The notes under the pieces: generated by a model
What the model was told of the DNA's origin: nothing
The model's input: the letters and a program-made list of their open reading frames with translations, nothing else
Databases searched by the model: none
Shown here: one piece after another, positions 54,155 through 63,183 of the stretch
Numbering within the stretch: position 1 is the stretch's first letter
Layout of the letters: the number at the start of each line of letters is the position of its first letter
Program-made: the position numbers and the translations under genes
NCBI RefSeq assembly: GCF_900290235.1
Contig: NZ_OLMK01000014.1
Coordinates: forward strand, 124,001 to 188,000
Reading direction: 5' to 3'
Length of the DNA stretch: 64,000 nucleotides
Source: Streptomyces sp. MA5143a
GTDB taxonomy: Bacteria; Actinomycetota; Actinomycetes; Streptomycetales; Streptomycetaceae

Positions 54155-54535
54155 TCAGGAGTCGAACCGCGCGGCTTCCAGGTACTGCGGGTTCGGATCG
54201 AGCGCCGCGGCCAGCCGGAAGTGGCGTTTGGCCTGGTCGGGGCGGGCCTGCCGCTGGTAGGTGCGGGCGAGCGCGTAGTGCGCGTACGCGTTGTCCGGCT
54301 CGCGCTCCAGGACGATCGTGAACTCCAGTTCGGCCGGCCGCAGTTGGGCGGCGGCGAAGAAGGCACGGGCGCGCAGCAGACGGGCCGCCGTGTTCTCGGG
54401 GTGTTCGGCGATGACCCGGTCGAGCAGCTTGACGGCGCCCTGCGGGTCGTTCGCCGTGAGGAGCCGCTCGGCCGCGCGGAAGTCGATGACGTGCGTCTCC
54501 GGGGTACGTCCGGTGGAACCGCTGGTCTCGGGCAC
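54155..54535 (-). CDS. Tetratricopeptide-repeat protein
   Basis: 126 residues with about three TPR helix pairs: FRAAERLLTANDPQGAVKLLDRVIAEHPENTAARLLRARAFFAAAQLRPAELEFTIVLEREPDNAYAHYALARTYQRQARPDQAKRHFRLAAALDPN. The consensus positions (A/G8, A20, A27, P32) fit well. It lies 49 bp downstream of coaE on the same strand and may be cotranscribed. It probably acts as a protein-interaction adaptor; the partner is unknown. Confidence 0.87.
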   Translation of the reverse strand: MPETSGSTGRTPETHVIDFRAAERLLTANDPQGAVKLLDRVIAEHPENTAARLLRARAFFAAAQLRPAELEFTIVLEREPDNAYAHYALARTYQRQARPDQAKRHFRLAAALDPNPQYLEAARFDS

Positions 54536-54584
54536 GGCTGAGTCCTTCCCTTGCTGGGACGGTTCAACGCCCCCTGGGGGTGCG

Positions 54585-55214
54585 CTATTCCTGTGCGTGT
54601 TCGGACCGCTCCCGTGACTCGTGCGCCCTGCGCTCCAGGTCGGCCCAGACGTCCCGGACGCGGCGCCGCAGGTCCTCCAGGGGTACGTCGTTGTCGATGA
54701 CGATGTCGGCGATCTCCCGGCGCTGGTCGCGCGTGGCCTGGGCGGCCATCCGCGCGCGGGCGTCCTCCTCCGTCATGCCGCGCAGCCGGACGAGTCGGTC
54801 GAGCTGGGTCTGCGTGGGCGCGTCCACGACGATGACCAGGTCGTACAGCGGGGCGAGGCCGTTCTCGGTGAGGAGCGGGACGTCGTGGACGACGACCGCG
54901 TCCGGCGCGGCGGCGTGCTCCAGCTCCTGCGAGCGGGCGCCGACCAGGGGGTGCACGATCGCGTTGAGCGTGGCGAGCTTGTCCGGGTCGGCGAACACCA
55001 GGGAGCCCAGCCTGGGGCGGTCCAGGCTGCCGTCCGGCGCGAGCACGTCCTCCCCGAAGGCGTGCACGACGGCCGCGAGCCCGGGTGTGCCGGGGGCGAC
55101 GACCTCGCGTGCGATCCGGTCCGCGTCGATCAGCACGGCCCCGTGCTCCACGAGCAGCCGGGACACCTCGCTCTTGCCGGCGCCGATACCGCCGGTCAGA
55201 CCCACTTTCAGCAT
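54585..55214 (-). CDS. coaE: Dephospho-CoA kinase
   Basis: 209 residues. Last step of coenzyme A synthesis: phosphorylation of the ribose 3'-OH of dephospho-CoA. Walker A GGIGAGKS is at residues 8-15; [11 protein letters not shown] follows with the catalytic Asp, then [15 protein letters not shown] and the lid region [31 protein letters not shown]. Start ATG 55214 matches the family (MLKVGLTGG). TAAGCT (55227-55222) ends seven bases before it, another leaderless arrangement. Confidence 0.97.
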   Translation of the reverse strand: MLKVGLTGGIGAGKSEVSRLLVEHGAVLIDADRIAREVVAPGTPGLAAVVHAFGEDVLAPDGSLDRPRLGSLVFADPDKLATLNAIVHPLVGARSQELEHAAAPDAVVVHDVPLLTENGLAPLYDLVIVVDAPTQTQLDRLVRLRGMTEEDARARMAAQATRDQRREIADIVIDNDVPLEDLRRRVRDVWADLERRAHESRERSEHAQE

Positions 55215-55295
55215 GCCCGGCAGCTTAGGGGGTGGGCGAAAGCCCCGCACAGAGCCGTGGGAGGCCCGATCCGCGCGGGCCTCCCGGGCTGGGTG

Positions 55296-56234
55296 TCAGC
55301 CCTCGCCCTCCCGTTCCGCCAGGAACTTCTCGAACTCGAGGCCGATCTCGTCGGCGGAGGGGATCTCGACGGGCTCGGCGAGCATGTTGCCCCGCGTCTC
55401 GGCCCCCGCGGCGGCGTCGTACTGGTGCTCGAGGCCCTGGACGAGGGCGACCAGTTCGTCGTCGCCCTCGCGGATCTGCCGGTCGATCTCGGTCTGCGTG
55501 CGGTGGGCCTCGGTGCGCAGGGCGTGCGCGACGCTCGGCAGGACCAGGCCGGTGGCGGCGGTGACGGCCTCCAGGACGGTCAGGGCGGCGTCCGGGTACG
55601 GGGAGCGGGCGATGTAGTGCGGGACGTGCGCGGCGACGCCCAGCACGTCGTGGCCGGCCTCCATGAGGCGGTACTCCACGAGTGCCTCGGCGCTGCCGGG
55701 GACCTGGGCCTCCTCGAAGGGGCTGCGGTGCCCGGGGACCAGCTCGGCCCGGTTGCCGTGCGGGGTGAGGCCGACGGGGCGGGTGTGGGGCACGCCCATG
55801 GGAATGCCGTGGAAGTTCACCGAGAGGCGGACGCCGAGCCGCTCCACGATCTGCTGAACGGCCTTCGCGAAACGTTCCCACTCCACGTCGGGCTCGGGGC
55901 CGGACAGCAGCAGGAAGGGCGCCCCCGTGGCGTCCTGGACGAGGCGCACGTCCAGACTCGGCTCGTCGTAGTCGGTCCAGCGGTCGCGCTTGAACGTCAT
56001 CAGCGGGCGCCGTGCCCGGTAATCCACGAGCCGGTCGTGGTCGAAGCGGGCGACGACCTGGTGGGGCAGCGAGCCGAGCAGCCGGTCGACGATCTGGTCG
56101 CCGGTCTCGCCCGCGTCGATGTATCCGTCGAAGTGGTAGAGCATGACAAGTCCCGCCGACTCCTGGGCCAGCGCCATGTCGACGACTGCCAGGCCCTTCG
56201 GCTCCCATGCGTACAAACCCTGCGGATCAAGCAC
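55296..56234 (-). CDS. PAC2-family protein (proteasome-assembly-chaperone-like)
   Basis: 312 residues. [47 protein letters not shown] is the PAC2 core, with [38 protein letters not shown] and [24 protein letters not shown] following. Actinobacterial PAC2 proteins are linked in distribution to the 20S proteasome, though their function is unproven. The GTG start at 56234 follows GAGGAGGAG at good spacing. A helical C-tail with acidic residues ends the protein. Confidence 0.87.
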   Translation of the reverse strand: MLDPQGLYAWEPKGLAVVDMALAQESAGLVMLYHFDGYIDAGETGDQIVDRLLGSLPHQVVARFDHDRLVDYRARRPLMTFKRDRWTDYDEPSLDVRLVQDATGAPFLLLSGPEPDVEWERFAKAVQQIVERLGVRLSVNFHGIPMGVPHTRPVGLTPHGNRAELVPGHRSPFEEAQVPGSAEALVEYRLMEAGHDVLGVAAHVPHYIARSPYPDAALTVLEAVTAATGLVLPSVAHALRTEAHRTQTEIDRQIREGDDELVALVQGLEHQYDAAAGAETRGNMLAEPVEIPSADEIGLEFEKFLAEREGEG

Positions 56235-56416
56235 TGTGACCGCTCCTCCTCGTGTTCGTACGTCCCAACGCCGTACGGGGGCCCGGCATTCCCGGAGCCG
56301 CTTCGAGAAGTGCGGTCCACGCACACCACCGACGTGTTGTTCGCCTGCGCGCCCACGTGTTGTTCGCGTGCGCTGGCGTGCGATTCGTGTGTGCGGAGCG
56401 TGGTTCGCACACACGT

Positions 56417-56450
56417 CGGGCCCGCACCCCCCGGAGGGGATGCGGGCCCG
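56417..56450 (-). terminator. rpsA terminator
   Basis: CGGGCCCGCA (56417-56426) pairs with TGCGGGCCCG (56441-56450); an inner C-run/G-run extends the stem. It lies 34 bp after the rpsA stop on the minus strand. Confidence 0.82.
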
Positions 56451-56483
56451 GCGTGTTATCGGCTGTGCCTCAGCGGCGAGCGG

Positions 56484-57980
56484 TCAGCTCTGGCCGCCGG
56501 CCAGCTTCTCGCGCAGTGCGGCGAGCGCCTCGTCCGAGGCCAGCGCACCGGAGGTGTCCGCACCCTCGGAGGAGTACGAACCGCCACCCGCGACCGGAGC
56601 GGCACCCGCGGCGTCGCCACCCTCGGCGGCGGCAGCGGCGTCGGCCTCGCGGCTCTTGATGACCTGCTGCTGGTGCTGCTCGAAGCGGGTCTGCGCCTCG
56701 GCGTACTGGCGCTCCCACTCCTCGCGCTGCTTCTCGTAGCCCTCGAGCCAGTCGTTGGTCTCGGGGTCGAAGCCCTCGGGGTAGATGTAGTTGCCCTGGT
56801 CGTCGTAGGACGCGGCCATGCCGTACAGGGTCGGGTCGAACTCGACCGAGGCCGGGTCGGCACCGAAGGACTCGTTGGCCTGCTTCAGCGAGAGGCTGAT
56901 GCGACGACGCTCGAGGTCGATGTCGATGACCTTGACGAAGATCTCGTCGTTGACCTGGACGACCTGCTCCGGGATCTCCACGTGGCGCTCGGCCAGCTCG
57001 GAGATGTGGACCAGACCCTCGATGCCCTCGTCCACGCGGACGAACGCACCGAACGGAACCAGCTTCGTGACCTTGCCGGGCACGACCTGGCCGATCTGGT
57101 GGGTGCGGGCGAACTGCTGCCACGGGTCTTCCTGGGTCGCCTTCAGCGACAGGGAGACGCGCTCGCGGTCCATGTCGACGTCGAGGACCTCGACCGTGAC
57201 CTCCTGGCCGACCTCGACGACCTCGGAGGGGTGGTCGATGTGCTTCCAGGACAGCTCGGAGACGTGGACCAGACCGTCGACGCCACCCAGGTCCACGAAG
57301 GCACCGAAGTTGACGATCGAGGAGACCACACCGGAACGGACCTGACCCTTCTGGAGGGTCGTGAGGAACGTCTGGCGGACCTCGGACTGGGTCTGCTCCA
57401 GCCAGGCACGGCGGGACAGGACCACGTTGTTGCGGTTCTTGTCCAGCTCGATGATCTTGGCCTCGAGCTCCTTGCCCACGTAGGGCTGGAGGTCGCGGAC
57501 ACGGCGCATCTCGACGAGAGAGGCCGGGAGGAAGCCGCGGAGGCCGATGTCGAGGATGAGACCACCCTTGACGACCTCGATGACGGTACCGGTGACGATC
57601 CCGTCCTCTTCCTTGATCTTCTCGATGGTGCCCCAGGCACGCTCGTACTGGGCGCGCTTCTTCGAGAGGATCAGGCGGCCTTCCTTGTCCTCCTTCTGGA
57701 GGACCAGGGCCTCGATCTCGTCACCGACGGCGACGACCTCGTTGGGGTCGACGTCGTGCTTGATCGAAAGCTCGCGGCTCGGGATAACGCCTTCGGTCTT
57801 GTAACCGATGTCGAGCAGGACCTCGTCCCGGTCGACCTTCACGATGACGCCGTCGACGATGTCGCCGTCGTTGAAGTACTTGATCGTCTCGTCGATCGCG
57901 GCGAGGAAGGCTTCCTCGTTACCGATGTCGTTGACCGCTACCTGCGGGGTGGTGGCGGTGGTCTCGGTGCTGCTCGTCAT
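56484..57980 (-). CDS. rpsA: 30S ribosomal protein S1
   Basis: 498 residues with four S1 OB-fold domains: GDIVDGVIVKVDRDEVLLDIGYKTEGVIP, GTVIEVVKGGLILDIGLRGFLPASLV, SGVVSSIVNFGAFVDLGGVDGLVHVSELSW and GKVTKLVPFGAFVRVDEGIEGLVHISELAERH. The first two contact the ribosome, the last two bind mRNA. The C-terminal 120 residues are Glu/Gln/Ala-rich and low-complexity, as in other Streptomyces S1. ATG 57980 is the standard start (MTSSTETTATTPQVAV). Confidence 0.98.
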   Translation of the reverse strand: MTSSTETTATTPQVAVNDIGNEEAFLAAIDETIKYFNDGDIVDGVIVKVDRDEVLLDIGYKTEGVIPSRELSIKHDVDPNEVVAVGDEIEALVLQKEDKEGRLILSKKRAQYERAWGTIEKIKEEDGIVTGTVIEVVKGGLILDIGLRGFLPASLVEMRRVRDLQPYVGKELEAKIIELDKNRNNVVLSRRAWLEQTQSEVRQTFLTTLQKGQVRSGVVSSIVNFGAFVDLGGVDGLVHVSELSWKHIDHPSEVVEVGQEVTVEVLDVDMDRERVSLSLKATQEDPWQQFARTHQIGQVVPGKVTKLVPFGAFVRVDEGIEGLVHISELAERHVEIPEQVVQVNDEIFVKVIDIDLERRRISLSLKQANESFGADPASVEFDPTLYGMAASYDDQGNYIYPEGFDPETNDWLEGYEKQREEWERQYAEAQTRFEQHQQQVIKSREADAAAAAEGGDAAGAAPVAGGGSYSSEGADTSGALASDEALAALREKLAGGQS

Positions 57981-58206
57981 GTGGGAAAGGGCTCCGGTAC
58001 GGACATTGAAGTCGTAGGTACTGCTACGCCGGGAGCCCGTATCGCTCTGAAGAAGCCGGACAGCCAAGGAAGCGCCACACAAAACCGCTGGTGGCGCCTC
58101 GACAACCGAGGGGACATACAACAGATGCGAGCGCAGCCTGCTACGTCTGAGGTGCGCAGGCCCGCAGCGCAACTTGTAGCATACGGGGGCAGCCGGGCAG
58201 GGTCAA
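57981..58206 (-). promoter_or_regulatory. rpsA promoter and long 5' leader
   Basis: TTGACC (58206-58201), a 17-bp spacer and TATGCT (58183-58178) form a near-consensus housekeeping promoter. Transcription would begin near 58171 and leave a leader of about 190 bases before rpsA. Such a leader could carry S1 autoregulation. The remaining space to 58456 shows no gene I can support. Confidence 0.75.
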
Positions 58207-58456
58207 TGCGCGAAGGCGCACCACCCGGGGCGGAACGCCGCATACCCGGCACAAATCCCGTCCCGTGAGGCCACGCAGGCCTGGGACACACCTTCCGTGA
58301 CGCGATTCTGAGGCCGTCGCGCCACTCGGGTTACGGAAGAGTACGACGAGGGAGCCGATCATCCAAGAGCGCGATGTCCACGAAATCTCCACCGCCCCCG
58401 CGACCGCCGGCTCCCCCGATGCCGACGAGCCCGAGGCCACCCGGCGCGAGGCCGGG

Positions 58457-59215
58457 GTGGCGGAGAGTTCCCGGGCCAACCGGGGCTGGTGGGACCGGAA
58501 CGCGGACGACTACCAGGTCGAGCACGGCACGTTCCTCGGCGACGACCGGTTCGTCTGGGGTCCGGAGGGGCTCGACGAGATCGAGGCGGAGCTGCTCGGG
58601 CCGCCGGAGGAGCTGAAGGGCAAGGACGTCCTGGAGATCGGCGCGGGGGCCGCGCAGTGCTCCCGCTGGCTCGCCGCGCAGGGGGCCCGGCCCGTCGCCC
58701 TGGACCTCTCGCACCGTCAGCTCCAGCACGCGCTGCGGATCGGCGGATCGTTCCCCCTGGTCTGCGCCGACGCGGGCGACCTGCCCTTCGCGGACGCCTC
58801 CTTCGACCTGGCGTGCTCGGCCTACGGGGCGCTGCCCTTCGTCGCGGACCCCGTGCGGGTGCTGCGGGAGGTCCGTCGCGTCCTGCGGCCCGGGGGCCGT
58901 TTCGTGTTCTCGGTGACCCATCCGATCCGCTGGGCGTTCCCGGACGAGCCCGGCCCCGAGGGTCTGTCGGTCTCCGCGTCCTACTTCGACCGCACGCCCT
59001 ACGTCGAGCAGGACGAGGAGGGGCGGGCCGTGTACGTGGAGCACCACAGGACGGTCGGCGACCGCGTCCGGGACATCGTCGCGGCGGACCTGCGTCTCGT
59101 CGACCTGGTCGAGCCGGAGTGGCCCGCCTGGAACAGCTCGGAGTGGGGTGGCTGGTCGCCGCTGCGCGGGAACCTGATCCCGGGCACCGCGATCTTCGTG
59201 TGCGCACGGGACTGA
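58457..59215 (+). CDS. Class I SAM-dependent methyltransferase
   Basis: 252 residues. VLEIGAGAAQCSRWLAAQGARPVALDLSHRQLQHA is motifs I and II, PFADASFDLACSAYGALPFVADPVRVLREVRRVLRPGGRFVFSVTHP the remaining SAM-fold motifs. WWDRNADDYQVEHGTFL at the N-terminus is a common actinobacterial subfamily start. The frame is open upstream to at least 58361 and that sequence (HEISTAPATAGSPDADEPEA) looks coding, but it has no ATG, GTG or TTG, so I take GTG 58457; the true N-terminus may be longer. It is followed six bases later by hrpB. Confidence 0.8.
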   Translation: MAESSRANRGWWDRNADDYQVEHGTFLGDDRFVWGPEGLDEIEAELLGPPEELKGKDVLEIGAGAAQCSRWLAAQGARPVALDLSHRQLQHALRIGGSFPLVCADAGDLPFADASFDLACSAYGALPFVADPVRVLREVRRVLRPGGRFVFSVTHPIRWAFPDEPGPEGLSVSASYFDRTPYVEQDEEGRAVYVEHHRTVGDRVRDIVAADLRLVDLVEPEWPAWNSSEWGGWSPLRGNLIPGTAIFVCARD

Positions 59216-59221
59216 GGCGGC

Positions 59222-61816
59222 GTGATCCGTTACGACGTTCTGGACGCGCTGCCCGTGCGCGGTGCCCTGCCCGGTCTGAACGACGCCCTGGAGGGGCACG
59301 GCACCGCCGTTCTCGTCGCGCCGCCCGGCACCGGCAAGACGACGCTGGTGCCGCTGGCGCTGGCCGGACTGCTGGGCGGCGGACCGGCGCGGCGGGTGGT
59401 CGTGGCCGAGCCGCGGCGGATCGCCGCGCGGGCGGCGGCGCGGCGGATGGCGTGGCTGCTGGGCGAGAGGCCCGGCGAGAGCGTCGGCCACACGGTGCGC
59501 GGCGAGCGGGTCGTGGGGCGGCACACGCACGTGGAGGTCGTCACGACCGGTGTGCTGCTACAGCGGTTGCAGCGGGACCAGGAACTCGCCGGGGTCGACG
59601 TGGTGGTGCTCGACGAGTGCCACGAGCGGCATCTGGACGCGGACACGGTGGCGGCGTTCCTGCTGGACGTGCGGGAGGCGCTGCGGCCGGAGCTGCGGCT
59701 GGTGGCGGCGTCGGCGACGACGGACGCGGAGGGCTGGGCGCGGCTGCTGGGTGGTGCGCCGGTCGTGGCGGCGCGGGGGGTGTCGTATCCCGTCGAGGTC
59801 GTGTGGGCGCCGCCGTCGCGTCCGGTGCGGCCGCCGCACGGGACGCGGGTCGATCCGGCGCTGCTGGCGCATGTGGCCTCGGTGGTGCGGCGGGCGCTGG
59901 TCGAGCGGTCGGGGGACGTGCTGTGCTTCCTGCCGGGCGTGGGCGAGATCGCGCGGGTGGCGGGGCAGCTGGGCGACCTCGGCGGCGTCGACGTCCTCCA
60001 GGTGCACGGGCGGGCGTCGGCTGCCGTGCAGGACGCGGTGCTGGCCGGCGGGGAGCGGCGGCGGGTGGTGCTGGCGACGGCGGTGGCGGAGTCGTCGCTG
60101 ACAGTTCCGGGGGTCCGGGTGGTCGTCGACTCCGGACTGGCCCGGGAGCCGCGGGTCGACCATGCGCGCGGGCTCAGCGCCCTGACGACGGTACGGGCGT
60201 CGCAGGCGGCCGGGCGGCAGCGGGCGGGGCGGGCCGGCCGGGAGGCTCCTGGGGCGGTGTACCGGTGCTGGGCGGAGGCCGAGGACGGCCGGCTGCCCCG
60301 GTTCCCGGCGCCGGAGATCAGGGTCGCCGACCTCACGGCGTTCGCCCTCCAGGCGGCCTGCTGGGGCGATCCGGAGGCTTCGGGTCTCGCGCTGCTGGAC
60401 CCGCCGCCCGGCGGGGCGATGGCGGCGGCGCGGGGGGTGCTGACCGCGATCGGCGCGGTGGACGCCGCAGGGCGGGCCACCTCGCGCGGTGCGCGCATGG
60501 CACGGCTGGGTCTGCATCCCCGGCTGGGGCGGGCCCTGCTGGACGCGGCGCCCCTGGTGGGGGCGGACCGGGCCGCGGAGGTCGTGGCGCTGCTGAGCGA
60601 GGAGCCGCCGCGGGAGTACGGCGACGACCTCCTGCCGGCGCTGCGGGCGGCCCGGCGCGGGGGTGACGCCTACGCCGGCCGCTGGCGTGCGGAGGTACGA
60701 CGTCTGCGCACGGCCGTGGCACCGCCCTCGAAGCGGGACGCGTCCGGCCCGTCCCGTCCGCCTTCCGACGCCCGCCTCGCGCTGTCCGCCCCCGACCGTG
60801 ACGGGCCTGCCTCGGACGGCCGCCGCCCGCACCCGGCCGACTCCGACGAGGGGCTCGTGGGGACCGTGGCGGCCCTGGCCTTCCCCGAGCGGGTCGCCAA
60901 GGCGGTGCAGGGGGCCCATCTGATGGTCAACGGGACTCGGGCGCAGGTCGGGGAGGGCTCCGGGTTGCGGAACGCCCCGTGGCTCGCCGTGGCCGTGGCG
61001 GACCGGCCGGTGGGTGCCGGGCACGCGCGCGTGCGGCTCGGGGCCGTCGTCGACGAGGAGGTGGCGCGATCGGCGGCCGCCGCCCTGTACGACGAGGGCG
61101 AGGAGGTCCGCTGGAGCGACGGGGATGTCGTGGCGCGTCGGGTGGAGCGGCTGGGGGCCGTGGAGTTGGCGGTACGGCCGCTCCGGGACCCCGACCTCGG
61201 GCTCGTACGGGCGGCGTTGCTGGAGGGGTTGCGGACCGAGGGGCTGGGGCTGCTGCGGTGGTCGGAGGGCGCCGTGTCGTTGCGGCGGCGGCTCGCCTTC
61301 GTGCACGCGCGTCTCGGTGAGCCCTGGCCCGATGTCTCCGACGGTGCCCTGCACACGCGCGTGGACGACTGGCTGGAGCCGGAGTTGAGCCGTGCCCGAC
61401 GGCGGGCCGATCTCGGGCGGATCGACGCAGGCCAGGCGCTGGGGCGGCTGCTGCCGTGGGCCACCGGGGACGCCGTACGGCTGGACGAGCTCGCGCCCGA
61501 GCGGATCGAGGTGCCGAGCGGGTCGCGGATACGCGTCGACTACACGCGGCCCGAGCAGCCGGTGCTGGCGGTGAAGTTGCAGGAGATGTTCGGGCTCCAG
61601 GAGTCGCCCGTGCTCGCCGGGGTGCCGGTGCTCGTGCATCTGCTGTCGCCCGCCGGGCGGCCCGCCGCCGTCACCGCCGACCTCGCCTCGTTCTGGAAGG
61701 ACGGGTACCGGGCCGTGCGGGCGGAGCTGCGCGGCCGGTATCCCAAGCATCCCTGGCCGGAGGACCCGGCGGCGGCCGAGCCGACCCGGTTCACCAACGC
61801 GCGGCTCAGGCGGTGA
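59222..61816 (+). CDS. hrpB: ATP-dependent RNA helicase HrpB
   Basis: 864-residue DEAH-box helicase. Walker A APPGTGKTT is near residue 33, the Walker B variant DECH in VVLDECHERHLD (DEAH family position), SATTDAEGW as motif III, and motifs V/VI in ATAVAESSLTVPGVRVVVDSG and QAAGRQRAGRAGR. The HrpB C-terminal domain follows, after a variable Ser/Pro/Asp-rich insert near 505-545. The function of HrpB is not settled; it is non-essential in E. coli. GTG 59222 follows GAGGCGGC. Its last 11 bases overlap the convergent DUF3068 gene. Confidence 0.93.
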   Translation: MIRYDVLDALPVRGALPGLNDALEGHGTAVLVAPPGTGKTTLVPLALAGLLGGGPARRVVVAEPRRIAARAAARRMAWLLGERPGESVGHTVRGERVVGRHTHVEVVTTGVLLQRLQRDQELAGVDVVVLDECHERHLDADTVAAFLLDVREALRPELRLVAASATTDAEGWARLLGGAPVVAARGVSYPVEVVWAPPSRPVRPPHGTRVDPALLAHVASVVRRALVERSGDVLCFLPGVGEIARVAGQLGDLGGVDVLQVHGRASAAVQDAVLAGGERRRVVLATAVAESSLTVPGVRVVVDSGLAREPRVDHARGLSALTTVRASQAAGRQRAGRAGREAPGAVYRCWAEAEDGRLPRFPAPEIRVADLTAFALQAACWGDPEASGLALLDPPPGGAMAAARGVLTAIGAVDAAGRATSRGARMARLGLHPRLGRALLDAAPLVGADRAAEVVALLSEEPPREYGDDLLPALRAARRGGDAYAGRWRAEVRRLRTAVAPPSKRDASGPSRPPSDARLALSAPDRDGPASDGRRPHPADSDEGLVGTVAALAFPERVAKAVQGAHLMVNGTRAQVGEGSGLRNAPWLAVAVADRPVGAGHARVRLGAVVDEEVARSAAAALYDEGEEVRWSDGDVVARRVERLGAVELAVRPLRDPDLGLVRAALLEGLRTEGLGLLRWSEGAVSLRRRLAFVHARLGEPWPDVSDGALHTRVDDWLEPELSRARRRADLGRIDAGQALGRLLPWATGDAVRLDELAPERIEVPSGSRIRVDYTRPEQPVLAVKLQEMFGLQESPVLAGVPVLVHLLSPAGRPAAVTADLASFWKDGYRAVRAELRGRYPKHPWPEDPAAAEPTRFTNARLRR

Positions 61817-62798
61817 CCGGCTCGGAGGTGACGGGTTCCTCGGCCCCCGGCCCTCCCGCCCTGCGTCCGCGGGCCTCGACGTAGAGGGCGAGGGCCAGGA
61901 GCAGGAGGCCGAGGCCCAGGAAGCCCCAGGGCAGGTAGGAGGTCATGAGGAGGACGACGACGCGTTGGGACGTGACGAGGTCGACGGTGTGTTCGATGTA
62001 GTCCTCGCGCATCTTCACGTGGCCGGCGAACGCGGTCACCTTCTCCCGGTCGCCGAGGAGGGTGCCGCCGCGGAGTTCCTCCTTGTGGATCTCCTCGCCG
62101 TACACGGGGGCCCCGGTGACCGGCTCCACCCAGAACTTGCGGACCGTGGTGTACCAGCGGGTCGTGCCGGTCTTCGCGACCGTCTCACGGGTGATGCCCT
62201 CGACGGGCATGATCCGGGGGAAGGGGACCTCGGTCCAGGGGATGGTCTGCTCGAAGTAGTAGACCTCCACGCCGCGGAAGTCCCGGGTGCCCTTGTAGTG
62301 GATGGGGGCGGTGATACGGGCCTGGGCGTCGAAGTACTCGTAGTCGCGGGGTTCGGTGAGGAACGGCCACTTGAACTCCAGGCCCTCCCGGCGTACGGGG
62401 TCGCCGTCGACCATCTCACCCCTGGCGTGGACGGGTTCCTGGGTGTGGGCGTCGAAGATGTAGCGCTCGGGGATCTTGGAGACCATCTCGCCGTCGGGGC
62501 CCTGGACGTAGGACAGGCCGTCCCAGACGACCACGTCGCGGCCCGCTGTCCTCTCGATCCGCTCCGAGGCCTCCACATTGCCCTTGAGGGTCTGCACGAT
62601 GGTGACCTGGGGGACCTTGCGTTCGGTCATGGTGCCGTAGTCGAGGAGGGTGGCGTCCTTCGCGACGAGGACCATGTCCTGGTACTGGTCGGCGGGGATC
62701 TTGGCCAGGCGTGGGAAGGCGTACCAGCGGGTCAGCGGGGACAGCGCGGCGAAGAACACGGCGAACGCGAGCAGGATCAAGCCGGCCCTGCGGTGCAT
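61806..62798 (-). CDS. DUF3068 (PorA-family-like) membrane protein
   Basis: 330 residues. An N-terminal membrane helix (AGLILLAFAVFFAALSPL), a long extracytoplasmic domain and a C-terminal helix (LPWGFLGLGLLLLALALYVEA) make a two-pass protein. The domain carries the DUF3068 stretches FDAHTQEPVHARGEMVDGDPVRREGLEFKWPF and YYFEQTIPWTEVPFPRIMPVEG. Despite links to corynebacterial porin A, its role in Streptomyces is unknown. Convergent with hrpB, overlapping by 11 bp. The ATG at 62798 has GGGAGG upstream. Confidence 0.85.
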   Translation of the reverse strand: MHRRAGLILLAFAVFFAALSPLTRWYAFPRLAKIPADQYQDMVLVAKDATLLDYGTMTERKVPQVTIVQTLKGNVEASERIERTAGRDVVVWDGLSYVQGPDGEMVSKIPERYIFDAHTQEPVHARGEMVDGDPVRREGLEFKWPFLTEPRDYEYFDAQARITAPIHYKGTRDFRGVEVYYFEQTIPWTEVPFPRIMPVEGITRETVAKTGTTRWYTTVRKFWVEPVTGAPVYGEEIHKEELRGGTLLGDREKVTAFAGHVKMREDYIEHTVDLVTSQRVVVLLMTSYLPWGFLGLGLLLLALALYVEARGRRAGGPGAEEPVTSEPVTA

Positions 62799-62894
62799 CT
62801 CGGCCTCCCTCCCGGGCGGTTGTGGATGTGACGGCCTCCGACGGCCGTCCGACCGCGGTCGGAGCGGTCGGCGCGGTCGGCGTCGGCCGGTCGG

Positions 62895-63029
62895 CTACGG
62901 GTGCGGGGGCACCGTCGTCAGCAGGGGTTTGGGGGATGTCTCCCCCGTCGGTGTGCCCAGCTCGGTGAGTGCGAGGACCAGCGCGAACGCCAGGGCGAGA
63001 CCGATCGCGGCGGCGATCAGGGCACGCAT
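62895..63029 (-). CDS. SPW_0924-type small membrane peptide
   Basis: 44 residues: MRALIAAAIGLALAFALVLALTELGTP, a single helix, then GETSPKPLLTTVPPHP. I recognise this as the SPW_0924 family, short single-helix proteins found in Streptomyces. GGGAGG precedes ATG 63029 at good spacing. Function unknown. It lies between the DUF3068 gene and a terminator. Confidence 0.78.
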   Translation of the reverse strand: MRALIAAAIGLALAFALVLALTELGTPTGETSPKPLLTTVPPHP

Positions 63030-63135
63030 ACGGAACCTCCCGACCCGTGGCCCCGCCGACAGCGGGAGCTGATACATCGTCAGGTCCGGCACCGTAGCAA
63101 CGGCCGGGCGAGATGAGAACACGTTGCACACACAA

Positions 63136-63168
63136 CGACGGCGCCCCTCCGGAAGAGGGACGCCGTCG
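63136..63168 (-). terminator. Terminator of the Ig-like protein gene
   Basis: CGACGGCG (63136-63143) pairs with CGCCGTCG (63161-63168); an inner 5-bp stem (63145-63149 with 63155-63159) extends it. It lies about 15 bp after the stop on the minus strand. Confidence 0.8.
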
Positions 63169-63183
63169 GGGCGTGTGCGGTGG

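Noticed and set aside
54621..58268. 1215-residue plus-strand open frame
   Set aside because: Antisense to coaE, PAC2 and rpsA, all clear genes.
58489..60666. Long plus-strand frame overlapping methyltransferase and hrpB
   Set aside because: Out-of-frame shadow; Gly/Arg/Ala-rich with no motif.
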